This document shows, one piece after another, positions 17,515 through 26,542 of a stretch of DNA of 64,000 nt; positions within the stretch are counted from its first letter, which is position 1; every line of letters begins with the position of its first letter. The position numbers and the translations under genes were made by a program. Where the stretch lies: assembly GCF_002556635.1 (NCBI RefSeq), contig NZ_MWMO01000013.1:79815-143814 (forward strand), written 5' to 3'. Origin of the DNA: Novosphingobium sp. PC22D. GTDB lineage: Bacteria; Pseudomonadota; Alphaproteobacteria; Sphingomonadales; Sphingomonadaceae. A model generated the notes under the pieces. The model had not been told where the DNA came from. It saw nothing but the letters and a program-made list of their open reading frames with translations, and ran no database searches.

Positions 17515-18930
17515 TCAGGCTTCCAGCTCGCGCGGATCGGTGATCCGGCCCGTCACCGCCGAAGCCGCCACTGTGGCGGGCGAGGCTATGTGGGTGCGGG
17601 TCTTCGGGCCCTGCCGGTTCTCGAAGTTGCGGTTGGTGGTGCTGATCACGCGCTCGCGCTCGCCGAAGCTCTCGCCGCCGGCGAAGAAGCACATCGAGCA
17701 GCCGGGCTCGCGCCATTCGAATCCGGCATCGAGGAACGTATGGTGCAGCCCTTCGGCCTCGGCCGCGGCCTTCACCTGTCCCGATCCCGGCACGCAGATC
17801 GCCTTGACGCCTTCGGCGACCTTGCGGCCCTTCAGCAAGGCGGCGGCGGCGCGCAAATCGGAAAGGCGGGCATTGGTGCACGAACCGATGAACGCGGCGT
17901 CGACCGGCAGTCCGGAGAGCGGATCGCCCGCGCGAAGGTCCATGTAATCGCGCGCGCGGCCATCGGCCTCGGGATTGGACGGGGCAAGGCTGCCCCGGTC
18001 CTCGTCGTCGGCGGGGACGTGGCCGTTTAGCGTCACCGATTGCTGCGGCGCGGTGCCCCAGCTCACCATGGGCGAGACATCGGCGGCGTCGAATTCATGC
18101 TCTAGGTCGAACGTGGCGTCCGGGTCGGTCGCGAGCGCCTCCCAGTCGGCGACGGCCTTGTCCCAGTCGGCGCCGGCGGGCGCATAGGGACGACCGTCCA
18201 TCCAGGCGAGTGTCTTGGCGTCGGGCGCGATCACGGCGGTGAACGCGGCCAGTTCGGTGGCCATGTTGCACAAGGTCATGCGTTCTTCCATCGTCAGCGC
18301 GGCGATCGCCTCGCCCGCATATTCGATGACGTGCCCCTGCGCGCCGCCCGAACCGAGACGCGCGATGACGTGCAGCGCCAGATCCTTCGCGGTCACGCCT
18401 TCGGGCAGGCGGCCGTTGACCGTGATTCGCATCTGCTTCGGCCTGGCGACACGCAGCGTGTTGGTGGCCAGCGCATGCTCGGCCTCGCTCGAGCCGATAC
18501 CCCAGGCGAGCGCTCCGAAGGCGCCTTGCGTGCACGTGTGGCTGTCGGGACAGACGAGCGTCACGCCCGGCAGCACGATGCCATTCTCGGGCGACATCAC
18601 ATGGACGATGCCCTGCCGCGCATTGCCGATGTCGAACAGCCGGGCCCCCGCGCGCCGGGCGGCGTCGCGGGTGGCGACGATGAAGTCGGTTCCGGTGGGC
18701 ATGATCGTCTTGTCGGTGCGGCCCGGCAGCGTGTCGACGACATGATCCATGGTCACGAACACGCGGGAGGGATCTCGAACCTTGCGGCCCGCCTCCTCCA
18801 GCGCCATCAGCGCCACGCCGCCCGTGCGCTCGTGCAGCAGGATGCGGTCGATCTGGATGAGCGAGACGCTCCCCCCCAGATTGCAGATCTCGTGAATGTC
18901 CCAGAGCTTCGAAAAAAGCGTCGATGCCAT
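17515..18930 (-). CDS. LeuC-like large subunit of an aconitase-family hydro-lyase/isomerase, copy 1
   Basis: A 471-residue protein with the three cluster-binding cysteines of the aconitase superfamily: one in FIGSCTNARLSDL and two in GCSMCFF, expected to hold a [4Fe-4S] cluster. VCPDSHTCTQGAFGALAWGIG and ISTTNRNFENRQG are further family hallmarks. Relative to typical LeuC it carries an insertion around the LNGHVPADDEDRG segment. With LeuD-like at 16904 it forms a two-subunit hydratase/isomerase; candidates are maleate, citraconate or dialkylmaleate hydratase. It sits 3 bp from the CoA-transferase stop, so the three are one operon. Confidence 0.87.
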   Translation of the reverse strand: MASTLFSKLWDIHEICNLGGSVSLIQIDRILLHERTGGVALMALEEAGRKVRDPSRVFVTMDHVVDTLPGRTDKTIMPTGTDFIVATRDAARRAGARLFDIGNARQGIVHVMSPENGIVLPGVTLVCPDSHTCTQGAFGALAWGIGSSEAEHALATNTLRVARPKQMRITVNGRLPEGVTAKDLALHVIARLGSGGAQGHVIEYAGEAIAALTMEERMTLCNMATELAAFTAVIAPDAKTLAWMDGRPYAPAGADWDKAVADWEALATDPDATFDLEHEFDAADVSPMVSWGTAPQQSVTLNGHVPADDEDRGSLAPSNPEADGRARDYMDLRAGDPLSGLPVDAAFIGSCTNARLSDLRAAAALLKGRKVAEGVKAICVPGSGQVKAAAEAEGLHHTFLDAGFEWREPGCSMCFFAGGESFGERERVISTTNRNFENRQGPKTRTHIASPATVAASAVTGRITDPRELEA

Positions 18931-18933
18931 GGT

Positions 18934-20103
18934 CTAGCGCACGTGTTCCGACAGCTCCGCGCGGATTTCGTCACCGTGTTCGTCGATTGCGGGAAGGTCG
19001 CGGTGAAGCCCGGGGCGACGGCCGTCGAATTCGATCGGCAGCGAGGGCAGCCGCACCTCGGTGCCGTCGGACAAGTGAAGCTCGACGATGCCGCCGGCCG
19101 CGTTCAGGTGCGGGTCGTCGACCAGTTCGTCGGGACGCGCGATCGGCGCGAAAGGCAGGCCGCAGGTCTCCAGCCGGGCGACCAGCTCGTCGCGCGAATG
19201 CTGCTTGAACAGCGCCTGGATGCGGGGAAGGATCTCGTCGCGGGCCTTCACGCGCTCGTTGTTCTCGGCCCATTTCTCGTTGGCCGCGAAGTCGGTGAGG
19301 CCGAAGGTCTCGCAGAAAGTCTGCCACTGGCCGTCGCTGACGACGCCGACGAAAAGCTGTTCGTCTGCCTTCGCCGTCTCGAACACGTCGTAGATCGCCC
19401 AGGCCGAAACACGCACCGGCATCGGGCGCGCGGCCTGGCCGGTCACAGCCTTCTGCGCGATGTGCTGGCCGACGAGGAAGGCGGTGGTCTCATAGAGGCT
19501 GCAGCGGACCTGGCTTCCCTTGCCGGTGCGGTGGCGCTGCTCGAGCGCGGCCAGGATGCCGATCACGCCGAACATGCCGCCGGTGATGTCGACCACCGAG
19601 GAGCCCGCGCGCAGCGGACGTCCGGGAGGGCCGGTCATGTAGGCGAGACCGCCCATCATCTGCGTCACTTCATCGAGCGCGGTGCGGTCTTCGTAGGGGC
19701 CGGTCAGGAAGCCCTTGGCCGAACAGTAGATCAGGCCGGGATTGCGCCGCGCCATGTCCTCGTAGCCCAGGCCCAGCCGCGCCAGCGTGCCCGGGCGGAA
19801 GTTCTCGATCACCACGTCGGCCCCCGAGCAGAGCTCCTGCGCCGAGGCGAGATCGCGCGCGTCCTTGAGATCGAGGCAGATGCTGCGCTTGTTGCGGTTG
19901 AACATCGGGAAATACCCCGATCCAGACCCGAGCAGGTCGCGGGTACGATCGCCCTGCGGCGGTTCGACCTTGATCACATCGGCCCCGAGGTCGCCGAGAA
20001 TCACGCCGATCGAGGGGCCCATGACCATATGCGTGAATTCGATCACCCGGATTCCGGCAAGCGGCGCAGGGTCTTCTGCGTTGGGTGTGATGTCGTCGAC
20101 CAA
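18934..20103 (-). CDS. CaiB/BaiF-type (class III) CoA-transferase
   Basis: A 389-residue CoA-transferase of full family length. The N-terminus (LAGIRVIEF, GPSIGVILGDLGADVIKVEPPQGDRTR), the RNKRSICLDLK strand and the catalytic Asp in ALDEVTQMMGGLA are present. It would activate a dicarboxylic or hydroxy acid with CoA from succinyl- or acetyl-CoA. First gene of the operon with LeuC/LeuD-like proteins; the HMG-CoA-lyase-like protein at 11064, whose operon carries the same operator, could cleave its product. The start is a TTG at 20103, supported by AAGGA seven bases upstream; no better in-frame start exists nearby. Confidence 0.87.
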   Translation of the reverse strand: MVDDITPNAEDPAPLAGIRVIEFTHMVMGPSIGVILGDLGADVIKVEPPQGDRTRDLLGSGSGYFPMFNRNKRSICLDLKDARDLASAQELCSGADVVIENFRPGTLARLGLGYEDMARRNPGLIYCSAKGFLTGPYEDRTALDEVTQMMGGLAYMTGPPGRPLRAGSSVVDITGGMFGVIGILAALEQRHRTGKGSQVRCSLYETTAFLVGQHIAQKAVTGQAARPMPVRVSAWAIYDVFETAKADEQLFVGVVSDGQWQTFCETFGLTDFAANEKWAENNERVKARDEILPRIQALFKQHSRDELVARLETCGLPFAPIARPDELVDDPHLNAAGGIVELHLSDGTEVRLPSLPIEFDGRRPGLHRDLPAIDEHGDEIRAELSEHVR

Positions 20104-20411
20104 GGGGAATCCTTTTCACTGGCAAGTACGGGCGGCGGCACAATTGATATAAAAATAGTACAATTAAACCCCGTCCGCAAGTCATCCCGTTCGGGCGCGC
20201 GAAAGCTATCCCGGTGTGCTCGCATGATCGCTGGATGAGGATAAACCGCTGAACTTTGAGCCGGTTCGCGCATGCCATGGCCCATCGAGCCGGGGCGGCG
20301 GGGCGCAAGGATGTTCGCAGAGCGGAAAATGCGGGCCTGGCATTTTGCACTGCGGCAAAGGCTGCGATGATCAGGCAGGAAGCGGCGGATCGCTCATCTG
20401 ACAGGAATCGT
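20104..20411. promoter_or_regulatory. 308-bp divergent intergenic region with operator copy 2
   Basis: Lies between the CoA-transferase (minus) and a GPH transporter (plus). No believable gene is present. The AT-rich core at 20141-20168 contains operator copy 2, about 40 bp upstream of the CoA-transferase start and about 250 bp upstream of the transporter start. The remainder is GC-rich and featureless by eye. Confidence 0.6.
20144..20163 (+). promoter_or_regulatory. 20-bp inverted-repeat operator, copy 2
   Basis: TTGATATA, four A, TAGTACAA; differs from copy 1 in three of 20 positions. The halves pair imperfectly (5 of 8). It is 40 bp upstream of the CoA-transferase / LeuC / LeuD operon, almost the same distance as copy 1 from its operon, which supports a common regulator for the two operons. 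Confidence 0.65.
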
Positions 20412-21839
20412 ATGACAGCAAAGACAGCCCGGGTTCCGTTGGGAACGCTGACGGGATACGGGATCGGCCAGCTCGGCGCGCAGATCTTCCGCGATACGCC
20501 GGCGGTGCTCCTGCCGATCTTCATGACGACCATCCTCGGCGTGCCGGCATGGCTCGCGGGAATCGCGATCCTGATCCCGAAGCTCTGGGTGATCCTGTGC
20601 GATCCGCTGGTCGGCGTCTGGTCCGACCGGTTGAAGCCCACGCGCGGCCGTACGCCGTTCCTGTTCTGGGGCGCGCTTCTCACCGGCCTGGGCTTTGCCG
20701 CGCTGTTCGTGGTGACCGACTACGGCAGTCCGTGGCTGGCCGCGGGCGCGGTCTGCCTGCTGTTCCTGCTCGCCTCGACCGGCTTCAGCGTCTACTCGGT
20801 TCCCTATCTCGCGGTCGCCTCCGAGCTTTCGGCGGACAGTCACGAGCGCACCCGCATCCTCGCCTATCGCATGGTCGCGACGATCGGCGGCGTGATCCTC
20901 GGCGTCGGCGTCGCCCAGCCGCTGGTCTTCGCGCTTGGCGGCGGGCCGCACGGCTGGCACGTCATGGCGTTTTCCTTCGCGCTGGTGTGCCTGCTCTCGA
21001 TGGCGTTGCCCGCCTTCGCGCTACGCCGGGTGCCCCTGCTCGAAGGTGACGCGGCGCCCGCCAAGCTGCTGCACCAGATGAAACCCGTGCTCGCCAACAA
21101 GCCTTACCTGGTGCTGCTCGCGACCAGTTTCGTGCAGGGCATCGGCCAGGCATCGGGCTATACGGTCATCGGCTTCTTCTATCTCTATGCGCTCGGCGAA
21201 GTGGATCTGATCCCCAAGTTCGTGCTGGTGATGGCGACCGGCAGCATGGTGAGCCAGCCGCTGTTTCTCTGGCTATCGCGCAATTTCGGCAAAGTGCCCG
21301 TCTACTGGGTCGCTTCGATCCTTTGGACGCTGATCACGATCTCGTGGTTCTACGTCTACGCCGGCTCGCCGGTGCTGTTCGAGCTGCCGCTGCTGGGCCG
21401 TCTGACCGAGCAGGGAGCGCTGGTGCTGGTCCGCGCCTTCCTGATCGGGATCACCAACACGGGCTTCCTGCTGCTGTCGCTCTCGATGCTGACCGATACC
21501 GTCGAATACCAGCGGCGGCGCTTCGGCGTCGCCAACGAGGGCGTCTTTTCGGGGATCTGGTCGGCGGCCGAGAAGCTCGCTTTCGCGATGGGGCCGCTCG
21601 TCGCCGGATTCGTGATGAGCTTCTACGGTTTCCAGTCCTCGAACACCGGCGCGGTCGCGCAGTCCGCCGGCGCGATCACCGGGATCAAGCTGCTTTATTC
21701 CTATATCCCGGCCGGGACGCAGGTGCTCAGCCTGATCGTGTTCTCACGCTACCGGCTCGATCCGAGCCTGATCGGCGAGGGGGCGCGAATGGAGCCGGCG
21801 CCAGCGGTCGAAGCCTCGGAGGCCGGCTTGCACTCCTGA
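20412..21839 (+). CDS. GPH-type cation symporter (MFS), copy 1
   Basis: A 475-residue transporter of the glycoside-pentoside-hexuronide:cation symporter family. The PKLWVILCDPLVGVWSDR segment with its conserved Asp and the RGRTPFLFWGA motif mark the family; about twelve hydrophobic segments follow. It is paralogous to the transporters at 38705 and 56855. In sphingomonads such proteins occur widely in catabolic clusters and need not carry sugars. The ATG at 20412 has AGGAA just upstream. It is transcribed away from the CoA-transferase operon and shares its control region. Confidence 0.83.
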   Translation: MTAKTARVPLGTLTGYGIGQLGAQIFRDTPAVLLPIFMTTILGVPAWLAGIAILIPKLWVILCDPLVGVWSDRLKPTRGRTPFLFWGALLTGLGFAALFVVTDYGSPWLAAGAVCLLFLLASTGFSVYSVPYLAVASELSADSHERTRILAYRMVATIGGVILGVGVAQPLVFALGGGPHGWHVMAFSFALVCLLSMALPAFALRRVPLLEGDAAPAKLLHQMKPVLANKPYLVLLATSFVQGIGQASGYTVIGFFYLYALGEVDLIPKFVLVMATGSMVSQPLFLWLSRNFGKVPVYWVASILWTLITISWFYVYAGSPVLFELPLLGRLTEQGALVLVRAFLIGITNTGFLLLSLSMLTDTVEYQRRRFGVANEGVFSGIWSAAEKLAFAMGPLVAGFVMSFYGFQSSNTGAVAQSAGAITGIKLLYSYIPAGTQVLSLIVFSRYRLDPSLIGEGARMEPAPAVEASEAGLHS

Positions 21840-21879
21840 GGCGGGCCGCTGAGGTGGGCCGCGCCCGCGGCGAGCAGGC

Positions 21880-23436
21880 TCAGATCCCCAGCGCGCCGGG
21901 GTTGAGCAGATTGTTCGGATCGAGTTCGGCCTTGATCGCCCGAAGCAGGCCGAGCGCGCCCGGATCGCGGCCCCGCGTATAGGGATAGAGCTTGCCGACC
22001 TGGAAGTGAGCGGCGCCGTGCGCGTGCATCAGGTCGATGATGTGGGTGCGCATTTCCTCGACCAGCGCGGCGCCTTGCGGGTTCGCGGGATAGCGCGGCA
22101 GACCGGCGAGATAGTCCTTGTCCATCATCCGCTCGTGATACTCATCGAGCGTGTCGGTCCAGTAGAGCGCGGGCTCGTAGAGGAAGATGCCCGCGCCGAT
22201 CGAGGAGAACATCGCGCCGATGGTGACGCTCTTGCGCTCCATCTCCGCCCGCTTCGCCTCGACGTAGCCGATGAAGGCCGCATGGAAGGCCTCGACCCGC
22301 GAGTGCGGGATCAGGCCGTGGAGCGGAACCCAGCGCTCGCCCGCCGGTCCGAGCATGTTGTGCAGCGGCTGGAACGGGATCGCGGCGACGACGGTCGGCA
22401 CCGAGTTGGCGATCTCGCGCCCGAGGTCGAGGGCTACCTTGCGGATCGCATCGATCTTCGCGCGTGCCTCGACCTGGGTGTGGCCGTCGGCGATGAAGTG
22501 CGCTGCATAGGGCGCGGAGGCCAGCACGCGCTTGCCCGCCGCCGCCATGCGCACGAGGCTGCGCAGCCCGGCCACGGCATTGGGCGAGGAGCGCCAGACG
22601 CCCTTGGCGACGGCCATCATCGTGCCCGTGTCCTGCTTGGCGATCTGGCCCTGCGAGAGCGCGAGGTCGAGGCCGAACGACTTCTCCTCGATCTTCATCG
22701 CGGCGACGCTTGACATGCAGCGGTGCAGCGCGGCGAAGCCGGGGAAGGCGAACGAGGCGGTCTCGCGCGCGGGCTTGCGCTCGAGCAGCTTGAGCGTGAT
22801 CGCGGTCTTGATCCCGAGCGCGCCCGAATCGCCGAGGAACAGCCCGGCAAGGTCCGGGCCAAAGTTGCGGAAGCGGCCGCCCTCGCTCGCGTCCCCGGTG
22901 GTGCCGGTGCGCACGATCCTTCCGTCGGGCGTCAGGATGTCGAGCGCGACCACGCTTTCCGCCGAAATCCCGTTGGCGTTGCTGCCGTGACCGTTCGCAT
23001 TCTGGCTCAACGTGCCGCCCACGCTGGCCGCAAGGCCGCTGAAAGTGCCGACGAAGGGGACTTTCAGGCCATGCGGTTCGAGCTCGCGGTGGAGCTGCTC
23101 CCAGGTCACGCCGGGTTCGACCGTGGCGGTCATGTCCTTGCGGTCGATCCTGAGGATGCGGTTCATGCCCGAACTGTCGATGACGATGCTCTGCGCGCTC
23201 TTGGGCACATGCGCGTCGGTGTAGGACACGCCGCCGCCGCGAACGTGGATGGCCAGCCCGGCGGATGCGGCGGCGGTGACGATCCTCGTCAGCTCATCGG
23301 TCGAGGTGGGACGAAAGACCGCGCCCGGCGTCGCGAAACTGCGGTAGACGTCGCTTGCGTAGAAGCGCGCGTCTTGTTCGGGCAGGCGCGAGGGCAGGTC
23401 GGCGAGCGCGGCGGGCAGGGGGGCTGCGGCGGCCAA
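21880..23436 (-). CDS. FAD-binding oxidoreductase (VAO/PCMH family), module A
   Basis: A 518-residue flavoprotein with an N-terminal FAD-binding PCMH domain (VRGGGVSYTDAHVPKS, then GTFSGLAASVGGTLSQNANGHG) and a C-terminal substrate domain ending LDPNNLLNPGALGI. The spacing resembles vanillyl-alcohol-oxidase and glycolate-oxidase relatives. No His follows the RGGG motif, so flavinylation there, as in berberine-bridge enzymes, is unlikely. It is a clear paralogue of the protein at 62276 (shared RGGG.SYTD, TLGP/MLGPAGERWVPLHG, HF.VGKLYPY). The start is a TTG with AAGGGAG seven bases upstream. It lies 2 bp after the methyltransferase-like gene and closes the six-gene operon. Confidence 0.8.
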   Translation of the reverse strand: MAAAAPLPAALADLPSRLPEQDARFYASDVYRSFATPGAVFRPTSTDELTRIVTAAASAGLAIHVRGGGVSYTDAHVPKSAQSIVIDSSGMNRILRIDRKDMTATVEPGVTWEQLHRELEPHGLKVPFVGTFSGLAASVGGTLSQNANGHGSNANGISAESVVALDILTPDGRIVRTGTTGDASEGGRFRNFGPDLAGLFLGDSGALGIKTAITLKLLERKPARETASFAFPGFAALHRCMSSVAAMKIEEKSFGLDLALSQGQIAKQDTGTMMAVAKGVWRSSPNAVAGLRSLVRMAAAGKRVLASAPYAAHFIADGHTQVEARAKIDAIRKVALDLGREIANSVPTVVAAIPFQPLHNMLGPAGERWVPLHGLIPHSRVEAFHAAFIGYVEAKRAEMERKSVTIGAMFSSIGAGIFLYEPALYWTDTLDEYHERMMDKDYLAGLPRYPANPQGAALVEEMRTHIIDLMHAHGAAHFQVGKLYPYTRGRDPGALGLLRAIKAELDPNNLLNPGALGI

Positions 23437-23438
23437 GG

Positions 23439-24644
23439 TCAGGCTCCCTTGCGTGCGATCAGCACTTCCCAGCCGCCGCCGGGCGCATATTCGCCCGCCT
23501 TGAACTCGCGGTCGGCGACGGCGCTGGCCGCGTCCTTGTCATAGCCCTTGGCGGACTCGTCGGCATAGGCCTGGATCACCATCGGGGCAGTGTCGAAGCG
23601 CACCGTATCGGCCTCGAAGCCGGCCTTCTTCGCGAGCGAGACCTGATCGATCTCGCGCATCGCGCCCCAGAACGGCTCGTTGTTGTAGTAGGTTTCGTTG
23701 TCGAGGATGAACTGGGTCAGCGGGTCCATCAGGTCGAATGGCGGCAGGTCGCAGTGGACCATCCACCCGCCCGGACGCAGCAGCCGGAAGCACTCCTCGA
23801 AGATCTTCGGCATCGCCTTGCCCGAGGTCTCGTGAAGCATGATGTGGCTGACGACCAGATCGAACGAACCGTCCTCGAAATCGGTGTGCTCGGCATTCAT
23901 CTGCGCGAAGTTGACCTTCGATCCCAGCTCCGCGGCGCGGGCGTGGGCATAACGGACCAGCGGCGCGCCGACATCGATGCCCCAGATCTCGGCATCGGGG
24001 TAGGCTTCCTCGTAAGGCAACGTCGAATGGCCGACGGAGCAACCCATGTCGAGGATTCGGGCGGGCTCGAAGCCGGGCAGGTGCTTCAGCAGATAATTGC
24101 AGACCGAGCGGCCCTTGCCGTCGTTGAACGGCCCGCCGTAACCCATCGCGTAAAGATAGACCCCGCGCTCGTATAGCGCTCCTGCCGCGAACTGCGCGGG
24201 GTCCGCCGCGGAGGCATAGCCTCCAGGCATGCAGTGGATGTCGAGCGCGGTGACATAGCGCGGGACATCGAAGTTTTCGGGGATGCGCAGTTCGCCGCCC
24301 TGCCCGGCGCGCGCCTCGACCTCGGCCGAGAGCCGGTTCCAGTCGTGTTCGATCGCATCGATCACCGAGAGCCAGAGCAGTTCCTGCGCGGTTCGATTGA
24401 GACCGGCGTAGGACTGGAAATAGGGCTCGCGGCGCATCGCCTTGCGAACGTCGTGCCGCGTCGCGAGTTCGTCGCCCTTGGCCCGGGCCTTGGCGGAGAC
24501 GCCCGAGAACAGCGGTGTCAGGCCGGGGAGGACTTCGCGCTGGATATATCCGCGCAGGCCCTTGGCGAAGTTCTGGCGCGCCCGCTCGTCGTGGGTGGCG
24601 CGCGGGAGCAGCGCATGTTCGCCCTGCTGGAAGGTGTTAAGCAT
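23439..24644 (-). CDS. class I SAM-methyltransferase-like protein with a long N-terminal domain, module A
   Basis: A 401-residue protein. Residues 1 to about 195 are a separate, mostly helical domain with a conserved DIHCMPGGYA signature near 137; a Rossmann methyltransferase domain follows, with motif I ILDMGCSVGHST at about 197-208, WGIDVGAPLVRYAHA (motif II) and SFDLVVSHIMLHE (motif IV). SAM-dependent methyl transfer is the default prediction, but the motif I glycine position is altered (GCSVG, not GCGxG) and the acceptor is unknown. It is very similar to the protein at 60730 and more distantly to the one at 47045. It overlaps the upstream hydrolase gene by 8 bp. Confidence 0.75.
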   Translation of the reverse strand: MLNTFQQGEHALLPRATHDERARQNFAKGLRGYIQREVLPGLTPLFSGVSAKARAKGDELATRHDVRKAMRREPYFQSYAGLNRTAQELLWLSVIDAIEHDWNRLSAEVEARAGQGGELRIPENFDVPRYVTALDIHCMPGGYASAADPAQFAAGALYERGVYLYAMGYGGPFNDGKGRSVCNYLLKHLPGFEPARILDMGCSVGHSTLPYEEAYPDAEIWGIDVGAPLVRYAHARAAELGSKVNFAQMNAEHTDFEDGSFDLVVSHIMLHETSGKAMPKIFEECFRLLRPGGWMVHCDLPPFDLMDPLTQFILDNETYYNNEPFWGAMREIDQVSLAKKAGFEADTVRFDTAPMVIQAYADESAKGYDKDAASAVADREFKAGEYAPGGGWEVLIARKGA

Positions 24645-25491
24645 CGCCGGCGGCCATCCTGGCCTCGTGCGTCGTCGTATTGAGGAAACCCGCGACCACG
24701 TCGGCCCAGGCCTCGGGTTGCTGATCGACGATGTCGACGCCGCCGCCCTCCAGCGAAACGAAAGCGAAATCGGGGCGAATCTCGCGCGCGCGCCGGGCGT
24801 GCGAGGTGATCATGTCGCCCGAGTTGGTGAGGATCATGGTCGGCTGTGTGATCAGCGGCAGGCGCACGTCCTGATCGTACATATAGGCCGCGTGGTGGCC
24901 CCACCAGAACCGACCGCGCCCGCAAAGCGCCTGCACCACGTAGTCGCTCAGCCGGGCCGGCGGGATGCTGCCGCTCGCCAGTCCGTCGCGGATCTTGAAC
25001 AGCTCGACCATGTGCCCGGCTTCGGGTTTGGCCTCGAAGTTCATTTCCCAGTTGTGGAGACCTTCGAGGAATTTCCGGCGATCCTCGGCGGTCACCAGCA
25101 GCGGGCCGTTGAGGATCAGGGCGTCGATGCGCTCGGGAAAGGCGATCGCCGCCTCGTTCGCGGCCAGCGCGCCCGTGTGGTGGCCGAGCAGCGCGGCGCG
25201 TTCGATCTCCAGCGCATCGAGCACGGCGGGCACGACCTGGGCGTAGTCGCCCACCGTCGGGGTGTCCGGCGTCGGGTCGGAGCCGCCGAAGCCGGGCATG
25301 TCGATGCCGATCGCCATGAACCCGCGCTGCGCCAGCGGCGCATAGACATTGTCGAACTGGCCCGAGGTCATCGGCGCCTGATGCATCAGCGCGAGCGGGC
25401 GGCCGCTGCCCATGACCTGGAAATGGACCTGGCCGAAGGGACCTTCGGCATAGCCGCGGCGCGGCCAGCGCCGCTGTTCGTCTTGGGTCAT
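24637..25491 (-). CDS. alpha/beta-hydrolase fold protein with His at the nucleophile position (GHHTG)
   Basis: A 284-residue alpha/beta-hydrolase fold protein. It has the oxyanion loop LMHQAPMTSGQFD, the DMPGFGGSDP turn and the elbow G-H-H-T-G at residues 103-107, so His105 takes the nucleophile place. An acid is possible in NSGDMI. The C-terminal catalytic His also appears lost: the expected position reads EGGGVDIVDQQPEA. So two of three triad residues are changed, which argues against ester hydrolysis. It is inserted between the small coiled-coil gene and the methyltransferase-like gene, sharing 1 and 8 bp with them. Confidence 0.8.
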   Translation of the reverse strand: MTQDEQRRWPRRGYAEGPFGQVHFQVMGSGRPLALMHQAPMTSGQFDNVYAPLAQRGFMAIGIDMPGFGGSDPTPDTPTVGDYAQVVPAVLDALEIERAALLGHHTGALAANEAAIAFPERIDALILNGPLLVTAEDRRKFLEGLHNWEMNFEAKPEAGHMVELFKIRDGLASGSIPPARLSDYVVQALCGRGRFWWGHHAAYMYDQDVRLPLITQPTMILTNSGDMITSHARRAREIRPDFAFVSLEGGGVDIVDQQPEAWADVVAGFLNTTTHEARMAAGDA

Positions 25492-25850
25492 CAGATGTCT
25501 CCGGTGGCGACCTTGTCGAGCGTTTCGACAAAGGCTTCGTCGCTATACTTGTTCTCGAGTTCCGAGCGGCGCTGGCGCTGCAGGTAGAAGAGCCGGTCGT
25601 AGAACGACTGCAGCGCCTGCTCGCGCGCCCGCAGCACGTCATCGTCGGCCTCGAAGCTCTCGATCTCGGTGGCGAGATCGATCCCGCGCGCCGCCATGAC
25701 GCGCTCCGCCGTGTCGAAGCGCTCGCGCAGCACCGCCATTTCCTGCGCGAGGACGACGACCATCGACATGACCTCGTCGACCCCCTCGGTCGGATGGAAG
25801 GCGGGGCGCTTGCCTCGCACGGTTCGGGGAAGATGGGGCGTATCCGTCAT
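25491..25850 (-). CDS. small helical/coiled-coil protein, module A
   Basis: A 119-residue protein of no family I recognise. It begins with a basic RGKRPAFHP segment, then a helix DEVMSMVVVLAQEMAVLRERFDTAERVMAARGID that has heptad-like spacing, and a charged C-terminal helix rich in Arg, Glu and Gln. Proteins of the same design lie at 61944 and 48193, each next to a methyltransferase-like gene. It is sandwiched by overlaps of 4 bp (amidase upstream) and 1 bp (hydrolase downstream). A subunit or scaffold of the methyltransferase-like protein is the simplest idea; this is inference from gene order only. Confidence 0.7.
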   Translation of the reverse strand: MTDTPHLPRTVRGKRPAFHPTEGVDEVMSMVVVLAQEMAVLRERFDTAERVMAARGIDLATEIESFEADDDVLRAREQALQSFYDRLFYLQRQRRSELENKYSDEAFVETLDKVATGDI

Positions 25851-26542
25851 CGGGCCGGCTCCGTTTCCAGCGCTTCGAGCGCGTCGAGCACCGCGTCGAG
25901 CGGCGCCACGTCGGCGTACTTGTAGGCCATGTCGAACAGGTTCACGGCATGGGCGACCGGGCTGCGGTCGTACACGCATTCCTCGGGGATCGTGACCCGG
26001 AAGTTGTAGGCGAAACCATCGACCACGCTGCCGCGCACGCAGCCGCTGGTGGTGCAGCCGGTGACGACGAGGCTGTCGCAGCCCAGGTCGATGAGATAGC
26101 TGGCGAGCGGCGTGCCGAAGAATGCGCTCGGGTGCTTCTTGGGCAGCAGGATGTCGCCCTCGCGCGGGGCCACGTCCTCGACGAAGCGATAGCCTTCGGC
26201 CGAGATGGTCATCAGTTCCGGGACTTTGGCGGCGAGCCGTCCCTGGTCGAACGCCTCCTTGGGCGCGACGTGCGGGTAGAGCACCGGCAGAGCCTTCGCG
26301 CGAAACAGTGCGAGCAGTGGCGCGATGTGGCGGACGGCATTCCAGCCCGCGTCGCCGCAGCTCGTCTTGAACTCCTCGATCGCTTCCCAGAACGGCGCTT
26401 CGCGCGTGCCGATGGTGCGGTACTGGACGTCGATGATCAGCAGCGCGGGGCGCTTGCCGAGCCCGCCGGGACGACCGAAGCCGGCGGCTTGGTAGCGGCG
26501 CTCTTCCTCCTCGCTGACGATGCCGGTCCAGGGGCGTGTCAT
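25847..26542 (-). CDS. isochorismatase-family cysteine amidohydrolase
   Basis: A 231-residue amidohydrolase with triad Asp38 (LLIIDVQYR), Lys135 (LLPKKHPSAFFGT) and Cys168 (CTTSGCVRG). It resembles N-carbamoylsarcosine amidase and maleamate amidase in length and in the YDRSPVAHAVNLFDMAYKYADV tail. It would release ammonia from an amide or carbamoyl group. Its start overlaps the lyase gene by 4 bp and its stop overlaps the small protein by 4 bp. It is distinct from the two other amidases of this family at 12014 and 33989, so the island has three. Confidence 0.85.
   Translation of the reverse strand: MTRPWTGIVSEEEERRYQAAGFGRPGGLGKRPALLIIDVQYRTIGTREAPFWEAIEEFKTSCGDAGWNAVRHIAPLLALFRAKALPVLYPHVAPKEAFDQGRLAAKVPELMTISAEGYRFVEDVAPREGDILLPKKHPSAFFGTPLASYLIDLGCDSLVVTGCTTSGCVRGSVVDGFAYNFRVTIPEECVYDRSPVAHAVNLFDMAYKYADVAPLDAVLDALEALETEPAR

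Noticed and set aside
16904..18930. Reading the LeuC/LeuD pair as leucine biosynthesis genes
   Set aside because: No leuA or leuB nearby, a second LeuC/LeuD pair in the same window, and coupling to a CoA-transferase all point to catabolism, though sequence alone cannot exclude isopropylmalate isomerase activity.
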